Shown here piece after piece: positions 44,201 through 52,539 of a stretch of DNA of 64,000 nt; within the stretch, counting starts at the first letter, position 1; the number at the start of each line of letters is the position of its first letter. Under the pieces are notes generated by a model, which worked only from the letters and a program-made list of their open reading frames with translations, did not search any database and was not told where the DNA came from. The stretch is from Nostoc sp. CHAB 5834 (lineage in GTDB: Bacteria; Cyanobacteriota; Cyanobacteriia; Cyanobacteriales; Nostocaceae): the NCBI GenBank assembly GCA_020829485.1, contig JAIVFU010000020.1, positions 1-64,000 on the forward strand, in the 5' to 3' direction. The position numbers were made by a program, and so were the translations under genes.

Positions 44201-45639
44201 TTTCTTTTGGCAGTCGCACTCGGTTAAGCTTCACCGACAATCAAAAGGGGATGATGCAAGCAGTATGCGACCAAATAGCGATCGCAATGGAACGAGCTAG
44301 TTTAATTGCTTCTTTGCAACAACAAACTGAGCAGTTGCAAGAGGCTAACCGGATGAAGGATGAGTTTTTGGGAATATTGTCTCACGAATTGCGATCGCCT
44401 CTCAATGCCATTCTTGGCTGGGCGCAATTACTGCAACGAAGCAAGCTTAGTGAAACCCTGATAGCTAGAGCTACGGAGACAATTGAACGCAATGCTAAGG
44501 CACAAACCCAGCTAATTGAAGACTTGCTAGATATATCGCGGATGATGCGAGGCAAGTTACGCCTTAATGTCCGTACTTGTAATTTGGTTCCCATGATGGA
44601 GTCGAGCTTAGAGACTGTTAGTCTCGCCGCTCAATCGAAGGAAATCGATTTAAGATTTTCTCTTATTCCTTCAAAAGAAACGCGAAATGCGCCACCGGGG
44701 ATACTCCCCGTGGTCACTTTCGCGTCAAATTCAGATTTGGGATTAGGAATCAATCACGAAAATCTAGAATCAAGAGAATCACAATCCCAAACCATGTTGG
44801 GCGAAAATTCTCAATTCTTAGTTTCCGGTGATTTTGAGCGCTTGCAGCAAATAATCTGGAATATGCTATCCAATGCCATCAAATTCACACCCACAGGAGG
44901 ACGGGTAGAGGTGCAATTGTCTGTAGTCACTAGTCAAGAAAAACAAGACACAACGGATAAATACGCCCAGATTCGGGTAATTGACACAGGTATTGGTATC
45001 AGCCCTGATTTTCTTCCTTACATTTTTGATCGCTTTCGTCAAGCTGATAGTTCTAGCACTAGATCCTATGGTGGATTAGGACTAGGATTAGCGATCGCGC
45101 GTAATTTAGTAGAATTACATGGCGGTACTATTCACGCCAATAGTCCAGGAAAAGGACAAGGGGCGACGTTTACAGTCAAGCTACCACTTCTGAAAAGTCC
45201 GCCCCTCTACCCCATTGCCCCTCCACCCCACTGCCCCTCTACTCCTCTCTCCCTCTCCCTACTTGGTGTGCGCGTGCTGGTTGTAGATGACCAAGCCGAT
45301 ACCCGTGATTTCATCACCACAATCCTCGAACAGTACCAAGCCGAAGTTCAGGCTGTAGCATCAGTTCTAGATGCATTGCAAGTAATTACCCAGTGGAAAC
45401 CAGATGTTTTAGTTAGCGACATCGGTATGCCCGACGAGGATGGTTATTCGTTGATCCGCAAAGTGCGATCGCAACCACCAGAACTAGGGGGAAATATTCC
45501 AGCCGCAGCGTTAACAGCTTATACCAGGGCAGAGGATCGGATGCGAGCTATACAAGAAGGTTATCAGCTACATTTACCTAAACCTATTGAGGCAGCTGAG
45601 TTAGCTACAGTAGTTGCCAGACTTGCTGGACGGGCTTAG
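41272..45639 (+). CDS. Membrane-bound hybrid histidine kinase: TM - 4 PAS - GAF - HisKA - HATPase - REC
   Basis: 1455 residues. Several hydrophobic segments at about 20-320 form a membrane input region of unnamed type. PAS domains about 325-445, 450-565, 585-705 and 720-845; GAF about 855-1015 without the bilin Cys-His pair; HisKA with LSHELRSPLN about 1035-1100; HATPase about 1130-1305; REC about 1330-1452 with its Asp in VSDIGMPDEDG. Residues about 1135-1182 in the HATPase are an extra, palindrome-bearing insertion, and 1310-1331 is a Pro-rich heptamer-type linker before REC. The ligand is unknown. The stop is followed by AT-rich sequence. Confidence 0.88.
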   Translation: MLNVNRLRLQDISKIPTNSLVAKVASAIAVFVGSLILVGWCLGIEVLKRGFFGSPATMKVNTALCFVLCGVSLWLFLKATNQGSREERTIENSSHSSILISRVCAIAVTTIAALTLCEYLFGWNLGIDELLFRDLSTSIATSHPGRMGANTAVNFMLVSVALQILIHPKNHRSYWYAQIIALIATLISFQALMGYAYKVKVLYGLAPYTTSMAFHTALLFSLLNMGILWVRADQGLMRVVTSDTYGGLLARRLLIAAIAVPSILGWVIVEGQRAGQYDPAFAVSVFAIVLIVIFTILIWQSARVIERLSHQHDLAQEVLKTYEAKLGSFVDSNVIGILFGDVYGNIQQANDEFLRMIGYTQEDLLAERLSWSNITPPEYLYLDERGIAEAKGNTNAACTPYEKEYIRKDGSRIPVLVGYVLLGQNREEAVAFILDLSERKQAEAEQQKLVSLVENSSDFIGIATLDGQLLYINDAGQKLVGLSSFDEVRQKAVLDYFMPKDKAYFQKYILPTVLLEGRWQGEFCFCHLQTGQPIPVDYNIFTVTDKKTGQPIALATVTRNISEQKVAKEKILQLNKDLQRRITELQTLLEVIPIGIGIAEDPECQNIKVNPAFANQLGISSDINASLSAPLDEKPTSFKIYRQGRELAAEELPMQYSATHGVEVVDFELDVVHENGKIVNLLEYVAPLFDEEGKTRGSVGAFLDITERKQAEEALLNQQKWLEDVLNLMPRPLLFIEPGTARVTFANRSANELAGGEFPKGVPAAEYHTVYYYTDAAGDRIPNEQMPGVRVALGERLNGLEVDWHTPGGVRSLLVFADTLPAMHGHPATCILVFQEISNLKQVEKALSLGYKRLKLLFDTANDLLSSQEPVLLIDSVYQKLREQIGIEVYLNYLVEDNSQVMRLGSYSGISPEIAKEIEYLPFGQGICGSVALSRHSIAVENVQQSTEPQTALIRSLGITAYYAYPLIAQGRLLGTLSFGSRTRLSFTDNQKGMMQAVCDQIAIAMERASLIASLQQQTEQLQEANRMKDEFLGILSHELRSPLNAILGWAQLLQRSKLSETLIARATETIERNAKAQTQLIEDLLDISRMMRGKLRLNVRTCNLVPMMESSLETVSLAAQSKEIDLRFSLIPSKETRNAPPGILPVVTFASNSDLGLGINHENLESRESQSQTMLGENSQFLVSGDFERLQQIIWNMLSNAIKFTPTGGRVEVQLSVVTSQEKQDTTDKYAQIRVIDTGIGISPDFLPYIFDRFRQADSSSTRSYGGLGLGLAIARNLVELHGGTIHANSPGKGQGATFTVKLPLLKSPPLYPIAPPPHCPSTPLSLSLLGVRVLVVDDQADTRDFITTILEQYQAEVQAVASVLDALQVITQWKPDVLVSDIGMPDEDGYSLIRKVRSQPPELGGNIPAAALTAYTRAEDRMRAIQEGYQLHLPKPIEAAELATVVARLAGRA
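44675..44818 (+). repeat. Repeat-like insertion within the HATPase of the 1455-residue kinase
   Basis: The hairpin ACGCGAAA ... TTTCGCGT (44680-44725), with an inner CCAC-CGGGGA/TCCCCGTGG stem, is followed by an AT-rich stretch of AGAATCA-type units. The homologous kinase at 18353-21697 has no counterpart here (its residues go from HPVLPNIGQ directly to VSGDSNRLQQ). The frame is kept. Confidence 0.65.
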
Positions 45640-45967
45640 AGGATGTTTAAAAAGCTATTTTTGTTACCAAAATTATTTATACCCGCCCTTGGTTTTTAAC
45701 CTTAATACATATTTGGTATTTCTTGTCAACGCGTAAGTCTTAATAAAAATATTTAGATGTATATTTTTGTTGCAGTATAAATAATTATTGTCTTATGGGG
45801 CGATCGCTATTTAGGAGAAGGGGCTTCAATAAGCAATGACTCCCCTTAAAAAGCCTGCACTATAGGCTTTTTGGCGATTTTGAATGGGTGGTTTATTTCC
45901 GCTTGTACTAGGCATAAATAACTTATCCTAACCAATAAACAGTATTTTGTACATTAGAATCTTTCCT
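45640..45967. other. Intergenic region between kinase and PAS-LuxR regulator
   Basis: About 330 bases, AT-rich, with one HIP1 site near 45802. A hairpin (AAAAGCCTGCACTATAGGCTTTT, 45848-45872) looks like a terminator for the kinase. Right after it TTTATTTCCGCTTGTACTAG resembles one end of the family C element. Confidence 0.5.
45848..45872. terminator. Hairpin downstream of the hybrid kinase
   Basis: AAAAGCCT and AGGCTTTT pair around GCACTAT, followed by a short T-run. It lies about 210 bases from the kinase stop. Confidence 0.5.
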
Positions 45968-46579
45968 ATGACCGCTCTAACAAAGACATTAGTAAAAACA
46001 GTAACTGAACCACAAAAGCTAAATAGTATTGACTTTCATGACTCGAAACGAGCTTATTTTTTGCAAGAAGTAATTGAAGGCTTAGAAGACGGTATATTAA
46101 TTTTAAGCCAAACTGGTGAAGTCGTTCATGCTAATGCATCTGCTCGTCGTCTTTGTTGTCAATTTAATCAAGGCAACTTCAAGCAAAGTTGTGTACCACC
46201 AATCATCTGGGATCTTTGTGAATCGTTATTCAATAGTCGGTATTTGTTTTCTGACAAACTTCTAATTCTGTCAGATGAGATTGTGCTTGATAAATCCAAT
46301 ATTTTTAGGATTAGGGTGAGATTGCTAGATTTAGAGGGGTTTGAAGTGCCTTGCTTATTGGTGACTATAGAAAATCAATATGAATCTGTGAAAAATGTAG
46401 CACTTACTGAAGTCAAAAAATTTGACTTGACACGGCGAGAAGCTGAAATTTGGTTTCTTTATAGAAGCAACTACAGCTACAAAGAAATTGCCACTAAGCT
46501 TTACATCACCATAAACACCGTGAAGAAGCACATGAAAAATATTCACACCAAGCGCCAAGCAAAAATGTCTGATGATTGA
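45968..46579 (+). CDS. PAS-type sensor with LuxR/NarL HTH DNA-binding domain
   Basis: 203 residues from ATG 45968 (MTALTKTL); a further ATG at 45947 adds seven residues. Residues about 35-140 resemble a PAS domain (LEDGILILSQTGEVVHANASARRL). The C-terminal FDLTRREAEIWFLYRSNYSYKEIATKLYITINTVKKHMKNIHTK is a LuxR-type helix-turn-helix with TxREAEI and NTVKKH features. Such regulators are common in filamentous cyanobacteria, some near cell-differentiation genes; the target is unknown. Confidence 0.8.
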   Translation: MTALTKTLVKTVTEPQKLNSIDFHDSKRAYFLQEVIEGLEDGILILSQTGEVVHANASARRLCCQFNQGNFKQSCVPPIIWDLCESLFNSRYLFSDKLLILSDEIVLDKSNIFRIRVRLLDLEGFEVPCLLVTIENQYESVKNVALTEVKKFDLTRREAEIWFLYRSNYSYKEIATKLYITINTVKKHMKNIHTKRQAKMSDD

Positions 46580-46955
46580 GTGGTAGCATTTTATTGAAGA
46601 AGAATTCTACAAGCGATAGTTTTTCTTCAATGAGTGGGAAATAAAAAAATATCACTAATTGTTTGCGCTTGCATCATGTAGTGAAGACCACTAAAAATGC
46701 ATATTTTCTGGGTATTTTAGAGAATGTTTTAAAAGTCCTATTGTCAATATAAAAATACTGAACCGTTTGATAAAAATTCATTGACAAAATGCAATAGATT
46801 ATTAGCGATTAACCTAGTATTCACTAAACAAGTATTTCATGAATCAATGTTTACAGCCTTTTTTAGAAAATCAACACTAGCTCTACTACCCCTCTCTTTC
46901 ATGCAGGAAGAGTTAATTATAACGTGTTCCTTTCTAATTTTTATGCAACTTTTAA
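46580..46955. other. Intergenic region between convergent genes
   Basis: About 375 bases with the PAS-LuxR gene ending at the left and the DUF4168 gene ending at the right. An 86-codon frame (46781-47041) overlaps the DUF4168 gene in antisense and has no content, so it is not accepted. No clear terminator found. Confidence 0.4.
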
Positions 46956-47438
46956 CTATGGAGAGTCAGGAGTTTTTTGCAGGCGTAATAAGGTATTGTA
47001 AACTTGCCGCTTTAAGGTATCGTTATTTTGTAGTTCGATAGTAATTTTGTTGAACTGCTCAAATCTCAAACCCTTCTCTTCGACAACTTTTTGAGCGTAG
47101 GTACAGTAATTCACTGCGATATCTTGAGCCTTCTTTGGAAGACCATTTATGCTGTTAGAATCGTTACAAACAATCTGGGGAATTTCTCCATTGCCAATAA
47201 GTTTTTTAATTTCTTCAAAGGCATTTTGACGCGCTGGCTCCATTGCTAGCACGGCTTTAGCGTAGCTGTCGATTTGAGTATTGTTAACTATTGCTGTTGG
47301 AGTTTGGCCATAAGCTTTTGAACTCAATGAAAAAGGGTTGGAAATTAGGCCAACAGTGGCGAGCGCGCCGAAAAAGAATGATTGGGAAAGGATTCGCTTT
47401 CGGCTAGATCGGGAAAATAAATCAGAAATTTTCTTCAT
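46956..47438 (-). CDS. DUF4168-like exported protein
   Basis: 160 residues. A signal peptide or membrane anchor (about 1-45, ISQSFFFGALATVGLISNPFSLSSKAYGQ) precedes the small helical domain IDSYAKAVLAMEPARQNAFEEIKKLIGNGEIPQIVCNDS and KKAQDIAVNYCTYAQKVVEEKGL, the pattern of DUF4168. It is probably secreted to the periplasm. Function unknown. Confidence 0.75.
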   Translation of the reverse strand: MKKISDLFSRSSRKRILSQSFFFGALATVGLISNPFSLSSKAYGQTPTAIVNNTQIDSYAKAVLAMEPARQNAFEEIKKLIGNGEIPQIVCNDSNSINGLPKKAQDIAVNYCTYAQKVVEEKGLRFEQFNKITIELQNNDTLKRQVYNTLLRLQKTPDSP

Positions 47439-47547
47439 ATAGTGTGTGACACAAAACTACATCAGGGATATTATAAGAACATTGAATTATTTTCGGAGTT
47501 GGAAGTTCCAGCAACTGCTCAATACATCAAGCTTTTATATTTGATTG

Positions 47548-48537
47548 TCAATTTCCTCGGCATACTTGACAAAGTTCGATGACTTTAGTCTGGAGTGTTG
47601 GTATTTCTGATGCTCCTTGCTTGAGACTAACTTCTAATTCCAGTAATAGGGGTAAGCAAGAAATTAACTGTTGCACAGAAAGAAGCTTGATTTCTTGCTG
47701 TAAGAAGTAGATCCGTTTGGGATTACCGATATCAGCAGCAATAGCGATCGCTTGTTGATTGCGCTCCCCACTTTCTATCATAATCTTCACCCACAGCCAT
47801 GTACGAAATTGTCCAATCAGCGTGGCAACTATCCGTAATCCCGGCTCGGAAGCATTGCTCAAATCTGCCAGTGTCGTCAAAGCTTTAGGTGTATCTCCTG
47901 TTCTGATTGCTGCTGCTAATTGTAAACTATTTTGAGTAGTATTTCTTACTAATTTGGTAACAGTATCTATGTCTAAAGGCTTGTTGCTACCTTGGGCATA
48001 TAGCCGCAGTTTCTCTAACTCATTGTAGAGCAGTCGTGTATCATTTCCTACAGATTCTGCCAAGAAGTGGGCAGTATTGGCAGTAAGTTTTACACCTACA
48101 GTCTGAGCTACTTGATTAACAGATTGCACCAGCAATTCGGTTTTCCAAGGGGGAATGAGGGGAAATTCTCGGAACTCGGTAGCAAATTGTTTTAATAATT
48201 TTGTGGATTTGAGGCGTTCATCTGGCTTGTTGCGGCTGGTGAGCAATAAAAATGAGTTTTCGGGAATGACAGATAGCGATCGCACCAATTCTGCTAACAC
48301 ATTCTCTGGACACTGCTGGCACAGAGTAGTATTTATCAGCCATACCAAGCGCCCACCAGCGCCAAAAGCGGGTGTCATGACCTGATTTAACCCCTGGATA
48401 GCAGCATCAGCTTGATCTGGGGTGAATGCAGTGTAATTAAAACTTATCCATTGGGGATCAAGGACGCGATCGCGCAGCATAGCGATCGCCTTTTCTATAG
48501 CAAAATCATCCTCACCCCAGTAAACATAAATAGGCAT
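47548..48537 (-). CDS. holA: DNA polymerase III subunit delta (HolA)
   Basis: Clamp-loader subunit that opens the beta sliding clamp. Starts MPIYVYWGEDDFAIEKAIAML, the AAA+-like fold with no Walker A. The middle LLTSRNKPDERLKSTKLLKQFATEFREFP and C-terminal LLLELEVSLKQG patterns match delta. At 329 residues it is normal. It begins on the minus strand opposite a DUF1868 gene; the two share an intergenic region with repeats. Confidence 0.9.
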   Translation of the reverse strand: MPIYVYWGEDDFAIEKAIAMLRDRVLDPQWISFNYTAFTPDQADAAIQGLNQVMTPAFGAGGRLVWLINTTLCQQCPENVLAELVRSLSVIPENSFLLLTSRNKPDERLKSTKLLKQFATEFREFPLIPPWKTELLVQSVNQVAQTVGVKLTANTAHFLAESVGNDTRLLYNELEKLRLYAQGSNKPLDIDTVTKLVRNTTQNSLQLAAAIRTGDTPKALTTLADLSNASEPGLRIVATLIGQFRTWLWVKIMIESGERNQQAIAIAADIGNPKRIYFLQQEIKLLSVQQLISCLPLLLELEVSLKQGASEIPTLQTKVIELCQVCRGN

Positions 48538-48554
48538 AGACTAACCTCGTAGTA

Positions 48555-48610
48555 TATCGGGGAATGGGGAATAATCAATAGTTCTTCTCCCCCTGCCCTC
48601 CACTCCCAAA
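48555..48610. repeat. Heptamer-like repeats upstream of holA
   Basis: GGGGAATGGGGAATA followed by CCCCCTGCCCTCCACTCCC, complementary G- and C-rich halves. Confidence 0.4.
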
Positions 48611-48691
48611 ATTAAATACTTTTAAAATCATTCTGTTAATTAAGGTAATTTTCCCTAAAATCTATCAAGTGAGAGCATGAGGCTATGAAGA

Positions 48692-49480
48692 TTGGACGAC
48701 AACTATCAAACTTACTTAAATCGGTTAGCACGGCTAACGCTGCCAGAAGCGTACAGATCCCAAGTCCAGCATATCCAGGAATCTTCTAAATTTCAGCCAC
48801 ATTCGGGGTTGAGACAAGCAGCATCCTTTCCTGGCTATACGCTAATTACCCCGCCAGCAGGAGAAGAATCGCAAAATTCTGCTTTCTATGCCAAATTACA
48901 GACTTACCAACAGGAACTTTTGCAGTTGCCTGTAAGCCGTGATTTGATTGTGCCTCTACCTCCTGCTAGCTTCCACATGACTTTAGCGGATTTAATTTGG
49001 GACAATGCTTACCTTGACGCTTGCGAAAAAAATCCCAAATTTGACGAGGAGTTACACTCTTGTTTAGCCGAAACCTTTGAGCAATATCAACAATTGATGA
49101 CAAATAGGAGTCATCCGATTAAATGGCAAATGCTGGGACTGATACTGATGCCAAGGGCTGTAGCCGTTTGTTTAATACCCCAAGATCAACGCTGCTATGA
49201 GGAAATTATTAAATTTCGCCGAACAATTTATCAAAATCCCAAGTTAATTGCTTTGGGTATTGAGCAGCATTATCACTTCACAGCCCATGTTACATTAGCC
49301 TATTTTGGGGAGGTTTCATCTGATTTAGACCGCACAAGTTTCAGCACAATGCTTTCTCAATTAAATGATCAATGGCTGTTAAATTTGCCAGAGTTTTTGA
49401 TCAATCGTGTCGAATTGCGAAAGTTTGACAACATGACACGCTATTATCGTGAACCAGACTGGCCGATTTTAGATTTTTAA
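48692..49480 (+). CDS. DUF1868 / 2'-5' RNA ligase-like protein
   Basis: 262 residues beginning at TTG 48692 (an in-frame TGA lies two codons before it). Two HxT motifs, FHMTLAD about residue 91 and HVTLAYF about 193, are the paired catalytic histidines of the 2H phosphoesterase superfamily, together with the spacing of the DUF1868 family. Members act as cyclic phosphodiesterases or RNA ligases; the substrate here is unknown. No operon partner is close. Confidence 0.75.
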   Translation: MDDNYQTYLNRLARLTLPEAYRSQVQHIQESSKFQPHSGLRQAASFPGYTLITPPAGEESQNSAFYAKLQTYQQELLQLPVSRDLIVPLPPASFHMTLADLIWDNAYLDACEKNPKFDEELHSCLAETFEQYQQLMTNRSHPIKWQMLGLILMPRAVAVCLIPQDQRCYEEIIKFRRTIYQNPKLIALGIEQHYHFTAHVTLAYFGEVSSDLDRTSFSTMLSQLNDQWLLNLPEFLINRVELRKFDNMTRYYREPDWPILDF

Positions 49481-49855
49481 GTCATTAGTCATTAGTTAGT
49501 AGTTAGTAGTCAGTAGTTTCGACTCACTGACTACTCATTATTAGTTATCGAACAAAATTCAGATTGGCAAAATTATCCAACTACTTTAAATAAATTTATT
49601 AAAGTCCCGTCTGTCTAAAACCGATTTTGTAATTCGTAATTGTTCCAAGCAAATGCCATGCGATCGCCCTTATAGCAATTCACCAAAATTCTGATACATA
49701 TAGATTTCTCGTAGGGGCAAGTCTATTAAAGTAAAATGGTATTAATTCAATACAAATAAGTTAATCTATGGGAATGTTAGGATTTTTGAAATAATTGGGA
49801 TATACACAAGAGTAAATACGCTAAAATTTACAGATGTTGACAACGGGTTAAATTG
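49481..49855. other. Intergenic region
   Basis: About 375 bases with AGTCATT/AGTTAGT heptamer repeats at the left (49481-49535) and AT-rich sequence to the right. It carries the promoter of the VapB-like gene. Nothing else seen. Confidence 0.45.
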
Positions 49856-50107
49856 ATGAGTCCGTCACTCGAAAAAATTTTAAGCGACATTGAGCAACTG
49901 ACTCCACAAGAGCAATTGACCGTAATGGGGCATTTGGTAGAGCGGATAAAAAAGCATATTAACCAAGCCCAACCAAAACGTAATTGGAACGATTTGAAGG
50001 GTATGGCTCCCTATCCCCTATTGGGTGAGGATGCTCAGGAATGGGTTTCGCGGACTCGACAAGAAGGACATGAGCATCGAGAACGGTTGTTCCGAAAACA
50101 GGAATGA
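49856..50107 (+). CDS. VapB-like antitoxin of a second toxin-antitoxin pair
   Basis: 83 residues starting at ATG 49856 (a TTG one codon earlier is less likely). The N-terminus (SLEKILSDIEQLTPQEQLTVMGHLVERIKKH) is a helical dimerisation/DNA-binding part and the C-terminus is charged and partly disordered, as in antitoxins that wrap a PIN toxin. The toxin gene is 125 bases further on, an unusually long gap filled by repeat units. Confidence 0.65.
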   Translation: MSPSLEKILSDIEQLTPQEQLTVMGHLVERIKKHINQAQPKRNWNDLKGMAPYPLLGEDAQEWVSRTRQEGHEHRERLFRKQE

Positions 50108-50165
50108 AGATTAGTGATGCATTAAGCTGATATGCGTCTAAATTATATAAACATTCTTTATAATC

Positions 50166-50215
50166 GTTAACGGTTGACGGTTGACGGTTGACGGTCATCA
50201 GTCAACAGTCATCAG
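50166..50215. repeat. GGTTGAC/AGTCAAC heptamer repeats between antitoxin and toxin
   Basis: Three GGTTGAC units are followed by complementary GTCATCA/AGTCAAC/AGTCATC units, so the array could fold. It resembles the CAACAGT/TTGAC class of STRR. Confidence 0.6.
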
Positions 50216-50232
50216 GTAAATGTACAAGTTAA

Positions 50233-50676
50233 ATGCGTAACAGCTTAACAAATGTTTCTCGCTTGTTTCTCGATACAGCACCCGTAATTTATTTTGTAGA
50301 ACGCAATCCGCAGTTTGTGGATTTAGTTGATCCAATTTTTGAGCGATTGTCATCTGACATTACAGCAGTAGTATCTGGGATAACGTTATCAGAGTGCTTG
50401 GTAGGTGCTATACGTTTGGGGTTAGCTGACTTAGAGCAAGCTTTTGTCGATGTGTTGCAACAAGAACAAGTGGTTTTTGTGGACATTAATGCTGCTATTG
50501 CGCGAGAAGCTGCGAGAATTCGGGTGCGCTACAACCTTCAGTTACCCGATGCCTTGCAGGTGGCGGCGGCAATAATTGCTAGTTGTGAGGCGTTTTTGAC
50601 CAATGATGCAGCTTTGAAGCGGGTGACGGAGTTAAGGGTTTTGGTGGTGTGTGAGTTGGAAAGCGAGAACCCGTGA
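50233..50676 (+). CDS. PIN-domain toxin, VapC type
   Basis: 147 residues. The PIN acids are in LFLDTAPVIYFVE (Asp), a Glu in LSECLVGAI, and LPDALQVAAAII followed by FLTNDAALKRV. The sequence is closer to the cyanobacterial PIN/VapC family of the xxLDTAP type than to the pair near 29.6 kb. As a nuclease it would cleave RNA; the target is unknown. It may be co-transcribed with 49856-50107 despite the repeat between them. Confidence 0.85.
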   Translation: MRNSLTNVSRLFLDTAPVIYFVERNPQFVDLVDPIFERLSSDITAVVSGITLSECLVGAIRLGLADLEQAFVDVLQQEQVVFVDINAAIAREAARIRVRYNLQLPDALQVAAAIIASCEAFLTNDAALKRVTELRVLVVCELESENP

Positions 50677-50782
50677 TTACGCGCTAGTTGTAGACATGCA
50701 TAGCAGAGAAAATAAGCTCAAAGATAAATTGTCTTTTAGGTAAACCTAATTTTTTGCCAGTGCTCTAAATAAAATCTCTATC

Positions 50783-51568
50783 CTAAAATTCCGGTTGTTG
50801 ATAAACAAGATAAACAGCTTCTAAAAATACATCAGGTGTAACAGCTTCTGGCAAATTTTCTAAATTAATAATAGCTTTAACTTGCTCGGCTAACTTTAGA
50901 GATAGTGATGCTCTTGCCTTTAACGACATTGCACCACGTCTTTGTAAATATTCACGAATCACAGCAAAATCATCTGGCATCAATTGCGATAAATCAGCAA
51001 TTTCGATTAACTGCTCATGAAGTCCTTTTGCCTGTTCTGAAATTGTCAATGTCGCGGATGCAGTGGGTGTTTGGGCTTGAATTACAATTGTGCCAGCAGC
51101 TAAATCACCTAAACGCTTTTCTCGACGACTCAACATAATTAAAAAAGCGCCAATAAACAAAGTTTCATCAAATGGTCGCAGTAAAGCACGTAGCGTTGCT
51201 TGCTGTAGCCCAATGAGTCTACCATCATCTCGAACCACGCGAATTTTAGCAACCCGTTTACCAGGGGTTTGCCCAAACCATAAAGTTTCAAAAAATACAA
51301 AATAGCTGATATAAATTGCAAAAGCAATCAGAAAGAAAATTGCTATTAACCAAAGTCCTAAATTACGAGCATTCGTAATTAATTCTTCAAAAACATTGAA
51401 CAGTTGCGTCGAAAAAACAGTCCAGGTAAGGAAAAATACAAGCAAGGTTACAGCCAAAACTGTATAGTCAATCAGCAGCGCCAAAGCTCGATTACCGATT
51501 CCCGCTAAAGTGAATTCCAACTCTACACTTTCTGGAGTCTGGAATGTGATGCGATTAAAAAAGCGCAT
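50783..51568 (-). CDS. RDD family membrane protein
   Basis: 261 residues. Hydrophobic helices with the RDD-domain pattern: FTLAGIGNRALALLIDYTVLAV at the start and FVFFETLWFGQTPGKRVAKIRVVRDDGR before a third helix. The RDD name comes from Arg and two Asp; here R, D and D are visible in these segments. A cytoplasmic tail (about 170-261) is unique. Its function may be transport or osmotic response, but is not established. Neighbours (a GPDPase-type membrane protein and SpoIIM) often accompany RDD. Confidence 0.8.
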   Translation of the reverse strand: MRFFNRITFQTPESVELEFTLAGIGNRALALLIDYTVLAVTLLVFFLTWTVFSTQLFNVFEELITNARNLGLWLIAIFFLIAFAIYISYFVFFETLWFGQTPGKRVAKIRVVRDDGRLIGLQQATLRALLRPFDETLFIGAFLIMLSRREKRLGDLAAGTIVIQAQTPTASATLTISEQAKGLHEQLIEIADLSQLMPDDFAVIREYLQRRGAMSLKARASLSLKLAEQVKAIINLENLPEAVTPDVFLEAVYLVYQQPEF

Positions 51569-51613
51569 ATTTTAACCAATTCAAAATTAATTGAGTTCAA
51601 TAAAGGTGTTGAG

Positions 51614-52459
51614 TTAACGAAAATCTTGCGAGGGAGGTTCTCTTAATTGCAAACCTAATCCTTCACGCCGAGTCCGCAAGTCCAAGTATAAAACAGCTTT
51701 TAGTGCTTGCCAGAATGGCATGACTAAAACTCCACCTATCAAGCTTCCAACCCAAGAAATAAAATACACAATCGAGTAGATAGCAGAACCTGGCTCAAGC
51801 CCTATTAAGAATAAGCTAGGTATATAGTTTAATACAAATAGCAACGGCAATGTAACTATAAAAGCAACTAAAACGATGCCCTGAATACGAAATACTGAAG
51901 CTTTAGTTAACTCCCAACTTCTAGCAACACTTTCACCACCATTGATATTTTCCTCAACAGCTAAGGGTACTTCAGCTACTATCCAACGTGAGTAGAACCA
52001 GGTTAATCCTAACAGCAGAAAAACTACTATTAAAATTATTGCAAGTGTAGTTGCAATTACAACGCCCGTAGTACCTAATATGCTTCCTAATACTACTCCT
52101 AGCAAGCCACCGACGATACCACCCACGATCGCCAATCCAAAATAAACTAAAAGTATTGATATTCCTACTTGGAAACCAATTCTTAAAAATGACCACAGAC
52201 GCGGATTAACATGACTCCTAGCAGCTTGGACACTTTCAGGTTGGTAAATCAATTCTCCAAAAGCCAAACGTGAAATGAGTCCAGAAATGGCTGCATATTT
52301 TGCCCAGCCATAGATTGGAACTAGAACCCACAAGTGAGCGATCGCAGCCAGATTAAGATAACTCTTTAGATGAGAACGATACAACCGCACGGCAGCACTA
52401 ACAACGTTACCGATACTCAGTGGTTGTATCTGACTGGGAGATCCAAAGTTTTCAGACAT
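51614..52459 (-). CDS. GPDPase membrane-domain/DUF975-like protein
   Basis: 281 residues with six hydrophobic segments and a cytoplasmic start (SIGNVVSAAVRLYRSHLKSYLNLAAIAHLW). The NGGESVARSWELTKASVFRIQGIVL segment and the overall spacing fit a poorly known family of predicted membrane proteins with a glycerophosphoryl-diester-phosphodiesterase-like membrane domain. Precise family not certain. Lies 45 bases before the RDD gene on the same strand, so they probably form one operon. Confidence 0.65.
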   Translation of the reverse strand: MSENFGSPSQIQPLSIGNVVSAAVRLYRSHLKSYLNLAAIAHLWVLVPIYGWAKYAAISGLISRLAFGELIYQPESVQAARSHVNPRLWSFLRIGFQVGISILLVYFGLAIVGGIVGGLLGVVLGSILGTTGVVIATTLAIILIVVFLLLGLTWFYSRWIVAEVPLAVEENINGGESVARSWELTKASVFRIQGIVLVAFIVTLPLLFVLNYIPSLFLIGLEPGSAIYSIVYFISWVGSLIGGVLVMPFWQALKAVLYLDLRTRREGLGLQLREPPSQDFR

Positions 52460-52539
52460 AATGGCAAATTTACCTTGAAACTACGGAGATGAATTTGAAG
52501 CTATCTTAAGCTAAGTTAAACTCAGTGTTCCCAAAATTC

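Noticed and set aside
46781..47041. 86-codon frame overlapping the DUF4168 gene
   Set aside because: Antisense to a supported exported protein for part of its length, with no pattern of its own.
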